Assembly: GCF_003332305.1 (NCBI RefSeq)
Contig: NZ_QOIO01000029.1
Coordinates: 1 to 64,000, forward strand
Reading direction: 5' to 3'
DNA: 64,000 bases
From: Microvirga aerophila
Lineage (GTDB): Bacteria; Pseudomonadota; Alphaproteobacteria; Rhizobiales; Beijerinckiaceae
Under the pieces are notes generated by a model. That model saw nothing but the letters and a program-made list of their open reading frames with translations. It had not been told where the DNA came from and made no database searches. Below are positions 17,322 to 25,839 of the stretch, piece after piece. The position numbers and the translations under genes were made by a program. Every line of letters starts with the position of its first letter. The stretch's first letter is position 1.

Positions 17322-18125
17322 ATGGTTGATGAAGAGAGCCTCGTCAGCTTCGTGGCCGGTGGCGGCAGGCTGAGCGCGCCGGACAACGTGACCCCCCGCT
17401 ACCGCGGCGAGCTCATGCGCCTGATGGCGATTTTCGTCGACTCGGAAATGGCGGGAGCGTCGGGCTTTGCCGATTGCATCAACCTCGCGCCTGGGCTGAA
17501 AGAGCGGATCACAGCCACTCGCATGGTCGTCGACAAGTTCACCCATGCGCGGCGGGTCCTGGAGCTGATGGAGCAGTTCGGGGCCAATACTGGTCAATAC
17601 GTTGGAGCGCATCCCTGGTCATCACGCCTCGACCGGAGCATGAACCTCGGCACACGCCGCACCGAGGGGGACATGCGCCTCAATGTGTTTCATTACCCGA
17701 TCAACGGCTGGGTCGATGCGGTGGTGATGAACTTTCTTATGGGGCAGGCGACCGTGGTGCAGCTCGACGAGTTGACCCGCGGTTCCTATCAGCCGTTGGC
17801 GGATCTGTTGTCCGAGATTGTCCCCGTCGAACGGCGTCATGCGGAGCTTGGGGAACAGGGACTGCGTGTGGCCTTGGACAAGGGGCACGACAAGACCGAC
17901 GCTCAGGCATCTGTGAACTATTGGTATCCGCGGGTTACTGACACGTTCGGCCGCAGCACCTCGGATCACTTCGATCAGCACCGCAAATATGGGTTGCGTC
18001 AGAAGAGCAGGGAGGAGCTCCTATCGAGCTGGCAGAGCCTGGTTCATCCGGTTCTGGACGAGCTTGGACTAAGTGCCCCGGAAGGCGGTCTCGATCCAGC
18101 GTCCCGGCAGAAGGCACTTGCCTGA
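17322..18125 (+). CDS. Extra PaaA/PaaC-like protein at the end of the paa operon
   Basis: A 267-residue protein of the phenylacetic acid catabolic (PaaA/PaaC) ferritin-like family, 13 nt after paaE and so almost certainly in the same transcript. It is neither PaaA nor PaaC. Aligned by eye to PaaA, the first ExxH motif reads K72-F-T-H75, so one iron ligand appears lost, while the second, E170-R-R-H173, is kept; E42 may match the first PaaA glutamate. It may be an accessory subunit, a regulator of assembly, or an oxygenase for another CoA thioester. I know of no established role. Confidence 0.8.
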   Translation: MVDEESLVSFVAGGGRLSAPDNVTPRYRGELMRLMAIFVDSEMAGASGFADCINLAPGLKERITATRMVVDKFTHARRVLELMEQFGANTGQYVGAHPWSSRLDRSMNLGTRRTEGDMRLNVFHYPINGWVDAVVMNFLMGQATVVQLDELTRGSYQPLADLLSEIVPVERRHAELGEQGLRVALDKGHDKTDAQASVNYWYPRVTDTFGRSTSDHFDQHRKYGLRQKSREELLSSWQSLVHPVLDELGLSAPEGGLDPASRQKALA

Positions 18126-18137
18126 TCTGATCACAGG

Positions 18138-18773
18138 CTACTCGGCTGCCTTGGCATGGCGTGCTGCCCCGAATTGCTGTGCTTGGAGATTTCGAGTTCC
18201 ATCGATGATCAGCTGCGCGACAAGCTCCGCGTAGTCGGCGCGGGAGACTTCTCCAGTGCTTTTGAACCAGAGGTAATGCCAGTTGATCATGCCGAAAAGC
18301 GACATGGTCACCGGCTTCAGGAGCTTTGTCCTTTCCAACTGGGGCGCTACGCCCGCCACCGCGCCGGAGAAAAGGCGAACCAGATCGCGTTCCATCGCCT
18401 TGAGCTCGATCTGGCGCTCGGCCGGGAGAAGACGGAGGCCGTTGATCTGCACATTGTGCTGGGCATCGGCATCCCGATAAGCCTCTAACAGGGCGGCAAT
18501 CAGTTCCTTTAAGCGCGGTTCGGGCGAAAGTTCCGGGCGATCGGCGGCTTCGACCACCTCAAGCAATTCCTCGAGGTGAAAGCGAATGACGTCGAAGAGC
18601 AGTTCTTCCTTGTCCTTATAGTAATGATAGAGGTTGGCCTTCGAGACGCCGCATGCCTCTGCGATCTTGCTCATTGACGCGCGATCATAGCCATGCGCTG
18701 CAAAAAGCTCGGCCGAGCGATTCAAAATCGCCCGACGCTTCTCATCATAATCGTTGGCGCGGGTGCGGGCCAT
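18138..18773 (-). CDS. PaaR: TetR family regulator
   Basis: A 211-residue TetR-type repressor. The N-terminal HTH (about 18-60; MSKIAEACGVSKANLYHYY) is followed by an all-helical ligand domain. It starts 9 nt after the stop of paaK, so it is the last gene of paaG-paaI-paaK-paaR. TetR regulators in paa clusters usually respond to phenylacetyl-CoA or a downstream CoA ester. The matching inverted repeats at 12348-12365 and 21458-21479 are candidate operators, the latter in front of its own operon. Confidence 0.85.
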   Translation of the reverse strand: MARTRANDYDEKRRAILNRSAELFAAHGYDRASMSKIAEACGVSKANLYHYYKDKEELLFDVIRFHLEELLEVVEAADRPELSPEPRLKELIAALLEAYRDADAQHNVQINGLRLLPAERQIELKAMERDLVRLFSGAVAGVAPQLERTKLLKPVTMSLFGMINWHYLWFKSTGEVSRADYAELVAQLIIDGTRNLQAQQFGAARHAKAAE

Positions 18774-18782
18774 TTGACACTT

Positions 18783-20117
18783 CTATTCTTTCGGTCTGCG
18801 GTCTATGACGCGTCTCGCCTTGCCTAGCGAGCGCTCGATTCCCTCGGGATCCAGGACGTTTACCTGCGCAGTGATCCCAATGGTATCCTTTATCGCCTGG
18901 CTCAGCCGGTCGGCAGCGGCTTTCCGGGTTTCGTGATAATCAGCTTCGGCGCGGATCTCTGTGCGGATCTCCATCTGGTCCATGCGCCCCTCACGGGTCA
19001 GAATGATCTGATAATGGCCTGAAAGAGCCGGGATGGTCAGGAGCTTTTCCTCGATCTGGCTGGGGAAGACGTTGACCCCGCGGATGATCATCATATCGTC
19101 CGTGCGGCCCGTGACCTTCTCCATGCGGCGCATCGCCCGGGAGGTCCCGGGCATGAGCCGCGTCAGGTCGCGGGTGCGATATCGGATGATGGGCATCGCC
19201 TCCTTGGTGAGGGACGTGAAAACCAGTTCCCCTTCCTCGCCGTCCGGCAGCACTTCGCCGGTAACAGGGTCGATCACCTCGGGGTAGAAATGATCCTCCC
19301 AGATGTGCAGGCCGTCCTTGCTCTCGATGCATTCGCAGGCGACACCCGGACCCATGACCTCCGATAGGCCATAGATGTCCACCGCGTGAATATCGAACGC
19401 CTCCTCGATTTCCGCCCGCATGGCGTTCGTCCAGGGTTCGGCGCCGAAGATGCCGATCTTGAGCGAGGACTTGCGCGGGTCGAGCCCTTGCTTCCGGAAT
19501 TGGTCCAGAATCGCCAGCATGTAGGAGGGTGTGACCATGATCACGTCAGGCTCGAAATCGTGGATGAGCTGCACCTGCCGCTCGGTCATGCCGCCGGACA
19601 TGGGGATCACCATGCAGCCGAGCCTCTCGGCTCCATAATGTGCGCCCAAGCCTCCCGTGAAGAGGCCGTAGCCGTAAGCCACGTGCACCTTCATGCCCGG
19701 CCGCCCGCCGCTTGCCCGGATCGAGCGGGCCACAACGTCCGCCCATGTGTCGATATCGTGCTTGGTATAGCCGACGACCGTAGGCTTGCCGGTGGTTCCG
19801 GACGAGCCGTGGACGCGGGCAACCTGGCTCTGAGGCACGGCGAACATGCCGAAGGGATAATTGTCGCGCAGGTCGTGCTTGGTGGTGAACGGGAACTTTG
19901 CGAGATCGCTCAGTTCCTTGAAATCGTCCGGGTGAACACCGGCCGCGTCGAACTTGGCCTTGTAGTGCGGCACGTTCTCGTAAGCGTGCCGCAAGGACCA
20001 GGCCAGTCGGTCACGCTGCCAGGCAGCAAGCTCATCCTTCGATGCCAGTTCGAACCGGTCGAGATCTGTCGGTTGCGGCTTGAGTTCGGAAAGCTTGCGG
20101 AGCGGAATCTGAAACAA
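18783..20117 (-). CDS. PaaK: phenylacetate-CoA ligase
   Basis: The AMP-forming ligase (444 residues) that activates phenylacetate with CoA and ATP, the committed first step. Visible are the nucleotide-binding loop SSGTTGKPTVVGYT near 104, the YGLSEVMGPG motif near 245, and the C-terminal hinge after RTDDMMIIRGVNVFPSQIE. Length and motifs match PaaK closely. It lies downstream of paaI (33-nt gap) and upstream of paaR on the minus strand. Confidence 0.96.
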   Translation of the reverse strand: MFQIPLRKLSELKPQPTDLDRFELASKDELAAWQRDRLAWSLRHAYENVPHYKAKFDAAGVHPDDFKELSDLAKFPFTTKHDLRDNYPFGMFAVPQSQVARVHGSSGTTGKPTVVGYTKHDIDTWADVVARSIRASGGRPGMKVHVAYGYGLFTGGLGAHYGAERLGCMVIPMSGGMTERQVQLIHDFEPDVIMVTPSYMLAILDQFRKQGLDPRKSSLKIGIFGAEPWTNAMRAEIEEAFDIHAVDIYGLSEVMGPGVACECIESKDGLHIWEDHFYPEVIDPVTGEVLPDGEEGELVFTSLTKEAMPIIRYRTRDLTRLMPGTSRAMRRMEKVTGRTDDMMIIRGVNVFPSQIEEKLLTIPALSGHYQIILTREGRMDQMEIRTEIRAEADYHETRKAAADRLSQAIKDTIGITAQVNVLDPEGIERSLGKARRVIDRRPKE

Positions 20118-20149
20118 AGTAACCTCCCATACGCAGTTTTTTAGTAGAT

Positions 20150-20611
20150 TTATTTAGTACCCGGCGAGAGAAGCATGCCGGCGATGGTTCTCGAATGCCC
20201 GCGAAACTCTGCGACGACTTCGTCCCGGCTGTTCCGAACTGTTACGTCGTAGATACCGGAGCGGCCCGTCCGGGTGCGTTCCACAGCATGGGCCGTGAGC
20301 GTGTCTCCGCGACGGCCGGGTTGCAGGAACGTTACCGCGCATTGCTGGGCGACCGTGCGCTGGTTGTATGTGTTGCAGGCAAAAGCGAAAGCCGAGTCCG
20401 CCAAGGTAAAGATGAACCCGCCGTGGCAAATGCCGTGTCCATTTGTCATGTCGGCTCGGATCTTCATCGAGATGACGGCCTCGCCGGGCGAGACCCGCTC
20501 GACGAGCATCCCGAGCCCCTGGCTCGCCTGATCCTCTGCCCACATGGCCTCGGCGCAAGCTCGCGCAACTTCCTGCGCGTCGTTCCCGGAAGCGGTCGGC
20601 TGTGCGTCCAT
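20150..20611 (-). CDS. PaaI: aryl/acyl-CoA thioesterase
   Basis: A 153-residue hotdog thioesterase of the PaaI subfamily that rescues CoA from dead-end ring-hydroxylated phenylacetyl-CoA derivatives. The motif NGHGICHGGFIFTLADSAFA carries the conserved Asn, Gly-Gly and catalytic Asp. Its ATG overlaps the stop of paaG by one base (TGATG), so translation is coupled. This copy has a much more typical motif than the hotdog protein at 7660-8085. Confidence 0.93.
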   Translation of the reverse strand: MDAQPTASGNDAQEVARACAEAMWAEDQASQGLGMLVERVSPGEAVISMKIRADMTNGHGICHGGFIFTLADSAFAFACNTYNQRTVAQQCAVTFLQPGRRGDTLTAHAVERTRTGRSGIYDVTVRNSRDEVVAEFRGHSRTIAGMLLSPGTK

Positions 20612-21402
20612 CAGGTCCTCCCGGTAAATTTAGGACGCCGCTTTTCGAAGAAAGCCGTGACGCCTTCCATGTAGTCTGGCGTGCGGCCCGCTTGCCCTTG
20701 AAAATCCCGCTCCAGATCGAGCTGCTGGTCGAGATCGTTCGTTTCGGATGCATCTAGGGCCTGCTTGATCAGGCCGAGCCCGACGGTGGGCTGGGACGAG
20801 AAATGAACGGCAAGACGATGCGCTTCCTCCATGAGCACTGCATCATCAACAGCCTTCCAGATCATGCCCCAGGTTTCGGCCTGTTCGGCAGGAACCGGCT
20901 CGGCCAGGAGGGCGAGAGCCCGCGCCCGCGCAGGACCGACGAGCCGCGGCAGAAACCAGGTTCCGCCTGAGTCAGGGACGAGACCAAGCTTTGCGAATGC
21001 CTGGATGAACTTGGCGGACCGCGCCGCCAGAACGATGTCGCACGCGAACGCGATGTTTGCGCCGGCACCGGCCGCAACGCCGTTGACCGCACAGAGCACA
21101 GGCATCCGTAGGTCCCGAAGCTTGCGCACGAGCGGATTGTAAAGCCGTTCAAGGGTGGAAGAGAGATCTGGAACCTCGCCTGGGCTGAAGACCCGATCCG
21201 ACAGATCCTGGCCAGCGCAGAACCCGCGTCCGGCACCGGTGAGAATGAGCGTTCGGCAGTCCTTGTCAGCTTCCGCATCGAGAAGAGCTGTCATCAAAGC
21301 CGCATGCATCGCCTCGTTGAAGGAGTTGAGACGGTCAGGGCGATTGAGAGTGATGACGCGATACCCCTCTCGCCTGTCCATGAGGATGAAGTCATTCTCC
21401 AA
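20611..21402 (-). CDS. PaaG: ring epoxide isomerase
   Basis: A 263-residue crotonase-fold enzyme that isomerises ring-1,2-epoxyphenylacetyl-CoA to oxepin-CoA. The oxyanion-hole region GVAAGAGANIAFACDIV is present, and the catalytic Asp of PaaG-type isomerases is D144 in LVPDSGGTWFLPRL. The hydratase glutamate pair is absent, which separates it from a PaaF-type hydratase. It is first in the leftward operon paaG-paaI-paaK-paaR, with a candidate PaaR operator 55 nt upstream. Confidence 0.93.
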   Translation of the reverse strand: MENDFILMDRREGYRVITLNRPDRLNSFNEAMHAALMTALLDAEADKDCRTLILTGAGRGFCAGQDLSDRVFSPGEVPDLSSTLERLYNPLVRKLRDLRMPVLCAVNGVAAGAGANIAFACDIVLAARSAKFIQAFAKLGLVPDSGGTWFLPRLVGPARARALALLAEPVPAEQAETWGMIWKAVDDAVLMEEAHRLAVHFSSQPTVGLGLIKQALDASETNDLDQQLDLERDFQGQAGRTPDYMEGVTAFFEKRRPKFTGRT

Positions 21403-21457
21403 CGTGGCCCTCCCGGATTCCGGTGGATCGCAGACAGTTGCTTCGACTTGTTTTACT

Positions 21458-21479
21458 ATTGACCAACCGTCCGGTCAAT
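21458..21479. promoter_or_regulatory. Candidate PaaR operator between paaG and the paaN remnant
   Basis: ATTGACC (21458-21464) and GGTCAAT (21473-21479) form an inverted repeat around a centre that also contains CCAACCGTCCGGTCA. It resembles the site before paaZ at 12 of 15 core positions. From here it can control both the leftward paaG operon and rightward transcription into the paaN remnant and ABC transporter genes. Assignment to PaaR is inferred. Confidence 0.6.
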
Positions 21480-21536
21480 TATATTGATGCTATGGATAGC
21501 GTCAATGAGCGTATGGCCGGCGTTCAGGAGGACGGG

Positions 21537-21908
21537 ATGGGATTTTTCGACAACCATCGAGATACACTCAATCAACCCCTTCAAGCGGTGCGGTCGCGTG
21601 GTTATTGGAGCGCCTATCCGGAAATCCCAAGCGGCAAGATCTACGGCGAAACCGCTAAAGCCGCCAACGAACCGCTGATCGACAAGGCGTCCGAGGCTTT
21701 TGCATCCGCTGGCGTTGCGCTTTCGGTCGATCTCAAAGGAGGGGTGTTCGTCAATCAGTCCGCCCGTTTCAGCGACTATCACGCGACAGGGACGAATCTG
21801 ACCGAAGCAGCCTGCTTTACCGGCGCGGCCTTCGTAGCCGACCGCTTTCACATTGCAACGGCATGCAGGCCTTTGGTGGCCTCACCCGTCGCGCAGCACG
21901 TACAATAA
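21537..21908 (+). pseudogene. paaN remnant with a large internal deletion
   Basis: This frame joins the two ends of PaaN, an aldehyde dehydrogenase-type ring-opening protein of about 550 residues, and lacks the middle. The first 40 residues (FFDNHRDTL, then RSRGYWSAYPEIPSGKIYGE) match the PaaN N-terminus as I recall it. The last 60 (AGVALSVDLKGGVFVNQSAR, then FSDYHATG) match its C-terminus. All cofactor-binding and catalytic parts, over 400 residues, are gone and the junction is still in frame. ATG at 21537 follows AGGAGG; an ATG at 21492 is also in frame. The intact paaZ makes paaN redundant, which would explain its decay. Whether the 123-residue peptide is still made is unknown. Confidence 0.8.
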
Positions 21909-21946
21909 GAACAAGAACATTCGGCAATTCATCCAGGAGGAAACAG

Positions 21947-23113
21947 ATGAAATCACCCTCGACGCTCAAGTACATGCTCGCCGCCAGTGCGATCAGCTTA
22001 GGCTTTTCCAATGGCGCGCTCGCTCAGGACACCGTCAAGATTGGCTCGGTCCTGTCTGTCACTGGCCCGTCCTCCTTTCTGGGTGAACCCGAGGACAAGA
22101 CGCTCCGGATTTATGTCGACCAGATTAACGCCGCAGGCGGTGTTGCCGGCAAGAAGATCGAGCTCGTGATCTACGATGACGGGGGTGACGCCAACAAGGC
22201 CCGGACCTTTGCGACCCGCCTTATCGAGGACGATGAGGTTATCGCCATGGTGGGAGGAACCTCGACAGGTTCCACCATGGCGATGGTCCCTGTGTTCGAG
22301 GACGCGCAGGTTCCGTTCATCTCACTGGCAGGCGCGATCGAGGTGGTCGATCCCGTGCGCAAGTTCGTGTTCAAGACGCCCCACACGGACAAAATGGCGT
22401 GCGAGAAAATTTTTGAGGATCTGAAGAAACGCAACCTCACGAAGATCGGGATGATTTCGGGCACGGACGGGTTCGGCGCTTCCATGCGGGCGCAGTGCGT
22501 CAAGGTTGCACCCAACTACGGAATGCAGATCGTTATCGATGAGACTTATGGTCCTCGCGACAGCGATATGACGGCCCAGCTTACCAAGATCAAGAACACG
22601 GCCGGCCTGCAGGCTGTCGTTAATCCAGGTTTCGGCCAGGGGCCGGCGATCGTGACCCGCAACTATGCGCAGCTCGGCATGACCGGAACGCCGTTCTACC
22701 AGAGCCACGGCGTAGCGTCGAAGAGCTTCATTGATCTGGCAGGCGCAGCCGCAGAAGGTGTCCGGCTCCCGGCCGCAGCGCTTCTCGTGGGGGACAAGCT
22801 CCCTGAGAGCGATCCGCAGAAGAAGGTCGTGACCGAGTACAAGAAGACCTACGAGAGCGCCACGAAGCAGCCTGTCTCGACCTTTGGCGGCCATGCCTAT
22901 GATGGATTGTTCATTCTGGTCGAAGCGATGAAGCGCGCGAACTCCACGGATCCCAAGAAAATCCGCGATGAGATCGAAAAAACCAAGGGGTTTGTCGGCA
23001 CGGGCGGCATCGTCACCATGTCGGCGACAGACCACCTCGGGCTCGACCTCTCCGCGTTCCGCATGCTCGAGATCAAGGGCGGCGACTGGAATCTGGCTGA
23101 ATCGGGAAGCTGA
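21947..23113 (+). CDS. Branched-chain/aromatic ABC transporter substrate-binding protein
   Basis: A 388-residue periplasmic binding protein of the Leu/Ile/Val type (Peripla_BP_6), with a Sec signal peptide ending at GALAQ-DTVKIG (about residue 27). The mature start VKIGSVLSVTGPSSFLGEP is typical. AGGAGG lies 6 nt before the ATG at 21947. It leads an operon with two permeases and two ATPases, right after the paaN remnant. In aromatic-catabolic clusters such proteins bind aromatic acids as often as amino acids, so phenylacetate or a relative is a fair guess. A strong hairpin follows it. Confidence 0.88.
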   Translation: MKSPSTLKYMLAASAISLGFSNGALAQDTVKIGSVLSVTGPSSFLGEPEDKTLRIYVDQINAAGGVAGKKIELVIYDDGGDANKARTFATRLIEDDEVIAMVGGTSTGSTMAMVPVFEDAQVPFISLAGAIEVVDPVRKFVFKTPHTDKMACEKIFEDLKKRNLTKIGMISGTDGFGASMRAQCVKVAPNYGMQIVIDETYGPRDSDMTAQLTKIKNTAGLQAVVNPGFGQGPAIVTRNYAQLGMTGTPFYQSHGVASKSFIDLAGAAAEGVRLPAAALLVGDKLPESDPQKKVVTEYKKTYESATKQPVSTFGGHAYDGLFILVEAMKRANSTDPKKIRDEIEKTKGFVGTGGIVTMSATDHLGLDLSAFRMLEIKGGDWNLAESGS

Positions 23114-23124
23114 TCCTGCTCACA

Positions 23125-23163
23125 ACGCCTCCGGGCCATACACACATGGAAGCCCGGAGGCGT
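23125..23163 (+). terminator. Hairpin after the first Liv binding protein
   Basis: ACGCCTCCGGGC (23125-23136) pairs perfectly with GCCCGGAGGCGT (23152-23163), a 12-bp stem with a 15-nt loop and no strong T-run after it. It sits between the binding-protein gene and the permeases. Such a hairpin can stop part of the transcripts or protect the upstream message, so that more binding protein than membrane protein is made. Confidence 0.6.
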
Positions 23164-23237
23164 CGCTTCCTATTCCTCAGGACTGACGGCTGCTCGTTTG
23201 CCGCCGGTCCAGTAACCAGAGGCTGCGGGACCGCATA

Positions 23238-24110
23238 ATGGCCGAGTTTCTCCAGTTTCTTATCTCCGGATTGACGGTCGGAGCGGTCTACGCCCTGGTC
23301 GCACTGGGTTTTACCCTGATCTATAATGCGTCGGGCGTGGTGAACTTCGCCCAGGGCGAGTTCGTCATGCTTGGCGGGATGGTCACGGTGTTTGTTTCGG
23401 CCGCAGGGGTGCCGTTGCCGCTGGCTGCGTTGATTGCAGTATGCGTTGCCGTCGTCATTGGGCTTCTGCTGCACCGTTTCGCCATCGAGCCCGCGCGCGG
23501 CGCATCGGCTGTAACACTCATCATCATAACGATTGGCGCATCGATCCTGCTCCGTGGCATTGCGCAGATCGTCTTCGACAAGCAATTTCACAAGCTGCCC
23601 TCGTTCTCCGGAGATACGCCAGTCGACATCTTTGGAGCAGCGGTTCAGCCGCAGAGCTTCTGGGTCCTCGGCGGAGCCGCGGTCGTGGTTTTGGGGTTAT
23701 ACGCCTTCCTGGAACGCACGGTGCTCGGCAAGGCTGTGCTGGCAACCGCCGCAAACCGCCTAGCCGCTCGCCTAGTCGGCATCAACACGACCACGATCAT
23801 GGCGCTTGCCTTCGGAGGGTCCGCGGCGATCGGCGCGATCGCTGGCATTCTCGTGACGCCGATCACTCTCACAAGCTACGATGTCGGCACGCTTCTTGCG
23901 CTGAAAGGGTTTGCCGCCGCGATGCTGGGAGGCATGGGTAATCCGCTGGGCGCCGTCGTCGGCGGGCTCCTGATCGGGCTTCTCGAGGCATTCGGCGCGG
24001 GCTACCTCAGCTCGACCTATAAGGACGCCTTTGCGTTCCTTGTCATTCTTGTCGTGTTGTTTGCTGCGCCTCAAGGACTGTTCGGCCGGCGAGCCGTCGA
24101 GAGGGTATGA
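23238..24110 (+). CDS. Liv-type ABC transporter permease (LivH-like)
   Basis: A 290-residue inner-membrane permease with about eight hydrophobic segments. The start FLQFLISGLTVGAVYALVAL and the motif ASGVVNFAQGEFVMLGGM are characteristic of LivH. It forms the translocation channel together with the LivM-type protein that follows. Its stop overlaps the ATG of the next gene by 4 nt (ATGA). Confidence 0.9.
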   Translation: MAEFLQFLISGLTVGAVYALVALGFTLIYNASGVVNFAQGEFVMLGGMVTVFVSAAGVPLPLAALIAVCVAVVIGLLLHRFAIEPARGASAVTLIIITIGASILLRGIAQIVFDKQFHKLPSFSGDTPVDIFGAAVQPQSFWVLGGAAVVVLGLYAFLERTVLGKAVLATAANRLAARLVGINTTTIMALAFGGSAAIGAIAGILVTPITLTSYDVGTLLALKGFAAAMLGGMGNPLGAVVGGLLIGLLEAFGAGYLSSTYKDAFAFLVILVVLFAAPQGLFGRRAVERV

Positions 24111-25060
24111 GCATGCGTGCTCTTGTCAATCAACGCTTTACGACGCTCGCCATTCTGGCAGTCGTGATTGCCGTTCTGCCCCTCATTTTCCCTTCCAGCT
24201 ACTATTTCCGCGTTGCATCCCTCGTCTGGGTGTCGGCGCTCGCTGCCATCGGCCTTAACATTCTCATGGGCCAGGCAGGGCAGGTCAGCCTCGGTCATGC
24301 GGCGTTCTTCGGCATTGGCGCCTATGCGGTCGCCATCGGCCCAGCCCATCTCGGTCTACCCACCTGGGCTGCGCTTCTCATTGGGGCTCTTCTTTCAGCT
24401 GCGCTCGCTTTTCTGGTGGGGCGTCCCATCCTGCGGCTGAAAGGACACTATCTCGCGATTGCCACACTAGGCCTTGGCGTCCTCGTCGCGCTCGTCATCT
24501 CGACCGAAAGTCGATGGACTGGCGGGCCGGACGGCATGCCAGTAGCTCGGCTGACCTTGTTCGGATGGCGGGTGACCGGATCGGATACATGGTATTGGGT
24601 GACGGGGGGCCTCCTGCTCATTGGCGCTTGGATTGCACTCAACCTCGATGAAACTCCCACCGGCAGAGCATTTCGGGCGCTTCACGACAGTGAGGTGGCG
24701 GCGCAGGTCGTCGGAGTCGACGTCGCTCGTTTCAAACTGCAGGCCTTCGTGATCGCAGCGGTCTACGCGTCTTTGGCCGGCTCCGCGCTCGCGATGATGA
24801 ACGGCTTCATCAACCCGGATCAGGCTGGCTTCCTACACTCCGTGGAACTCGTCACCATGGTGGTGCTAGGGGGGCTCGGATCAGTGGTCGGAAGCATCGT
24901 TGGCGCGGCCTTGCTCGTGACGCTTCCCCAAGTGCTGACTGTTTTTCATGAGTACGAGCACCTCCTGCTCGGGCTCATCATCATCGTGTCGATGATCTTT
25001 ATGCGCAGCGGCATCGTACCGACTTTGTCGTCCCTGTTCTTCCAGAGGACACGGTCATGA
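24107..25060 (+). CDS. Liv-type ABC transporter permease (LivM-like)
   Basis: A 317-residue permease of the LivM type with many membrane segments. ALAAIGLNILMGQAGQVSLG and the later LGGLGSVVGSIVGAA are family signatures. It overlaps its neighbours by 4 nt on both sides (24107-24110 and 25057-25060), so the transport genes are tightly coupled. It pairs with the LivH-like protein to move the ligand delivered by the binding protein at 21947. Confidence 0.9.
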   Translation: MSMRALVNQRFTTLAILAVVIAVLPLIFPSSYYFRVASLVWVSALAAIGLNILMGQAGQVSLGHAAFFGIGAYAVAIGPAHLGLPTWAALLIGALLSAALAFLVGRPILRLKGHYLAIATLGLGVLVALVISTESRWTGGPDGMPVARLTLFGWRVTGSDTWYWVTGGLLLIGAWIALNLDETPTGRAFRALHDSEVAAQVVGVDVARFKLQAFVIAAVYASLAGSALAMMNGFINPDQAGFLHSVELVTMVVLGGLGSVVGSIVGAALLVTLPQVLTVFHEYEHLLLGLIIIVSMIFMRSGIVPTLSSLFFQRTRS

Positions 25061-25839
25061 CAATCCTACAGGCAATGGATATCGGCATTTCCTTCGGCGG
25101 CGTGAAGGCGGTCGATGGGGTGAGCTTCTCGGTCAGTCCCGGCCAGATTCTTTCGATCATCGGTCCCAACGGCGCAGGAAAGACAACGCTCTTCAACGTG
25201 ATCTCGGGTGTCTATACCGCCAGTCGCGGCACCATCCACCTCTCCGGCGAAAACGTGACCGGGCTGGCGCCACACAACCTAGCGACCCGAGGTCTTTCAC
25301 GGACCTTCCAGAATCTCCAGATCTTTCAGCGCATGACGGCCTGCGAGAACGTAATGGTTGGACGCCACCTGCGGGAGAAGTGCAGCCTTCTGCCTGCCCT
25401 GTTCAGAATGCCCGCGGTCACGCGCCAGAACCGGGAGACGAGGGCGGCGGCTCTCGAACTCCTGAGCTATGTGGGGCTGAAGGACTCGGCTGATGTCCTG
25501 GCGGGTTCGCTTCCCTACGGCGCGTGCAAGCGTCTCGAGATCGCGCGCGCGCTCGCGGCTGAGCCGCGCGTGCTTCTCCTCGACGAACCGGCCGCCGGCT
25601 GCAATGCGGTCGAGACGGAGGAAATTGACCACCTCATCCGACAGGTCGCGGACCGGGGAGTCGCGGTTGTGCTCGTCGAGCACGACATGAAGCTCGTGAT
25701 GAAGATCTCCGACCGGATCCTGGTTCTTGAGCGGGGCAGGCCGCTTGCCGAAGGATCGCCGCGCGAGGTTCGTGACAACCCCAAGGTTCTAGAGGCTTAT
25801 CTCGGGCGTCATGGGGCCCAGGAGGCAGCCCGTGCTTGA
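25057..25839 (+). CDS. Liv-type ABC transporter ATPase (LivG-like)
   Basis: A 260-residue cytoplasmic ATPase. Walker A GPNGAGKTT lies near residue 36, Walker B is LLLDEPAAG, and VLVEHDMKLVMKISDRILVL is the switch region usual in LivG proteins. The signature loop reads LPYGACKRLEIARAL, with ACKR in place of the common GxQR. It overlaps the next gene by 8 nt if that gene starts at its GTG. Confidence 0.9.
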   Translation: MTILQAMDIGISFGGVKAVDGVSFSVSPGQILSIIGPNGAGKTTLFNVISGVYTASRGTIHLSGENVTGLAPHNLATRGLSRTFQNLQIFQRMTACENVMVGRHLREKCSLLPALFRMPAVTRQNRETRAAALELLSYVGLKDSADVLAGSLPYGACKRLEIARALAAEPRVLLLDEPAAGCNAVETEEIDHLIRQVADRGVAVVLVEHDMKLVMKISDRILVLERGRPLAEGSPREVRDNPKVLEAYLGRHGAQEAARA

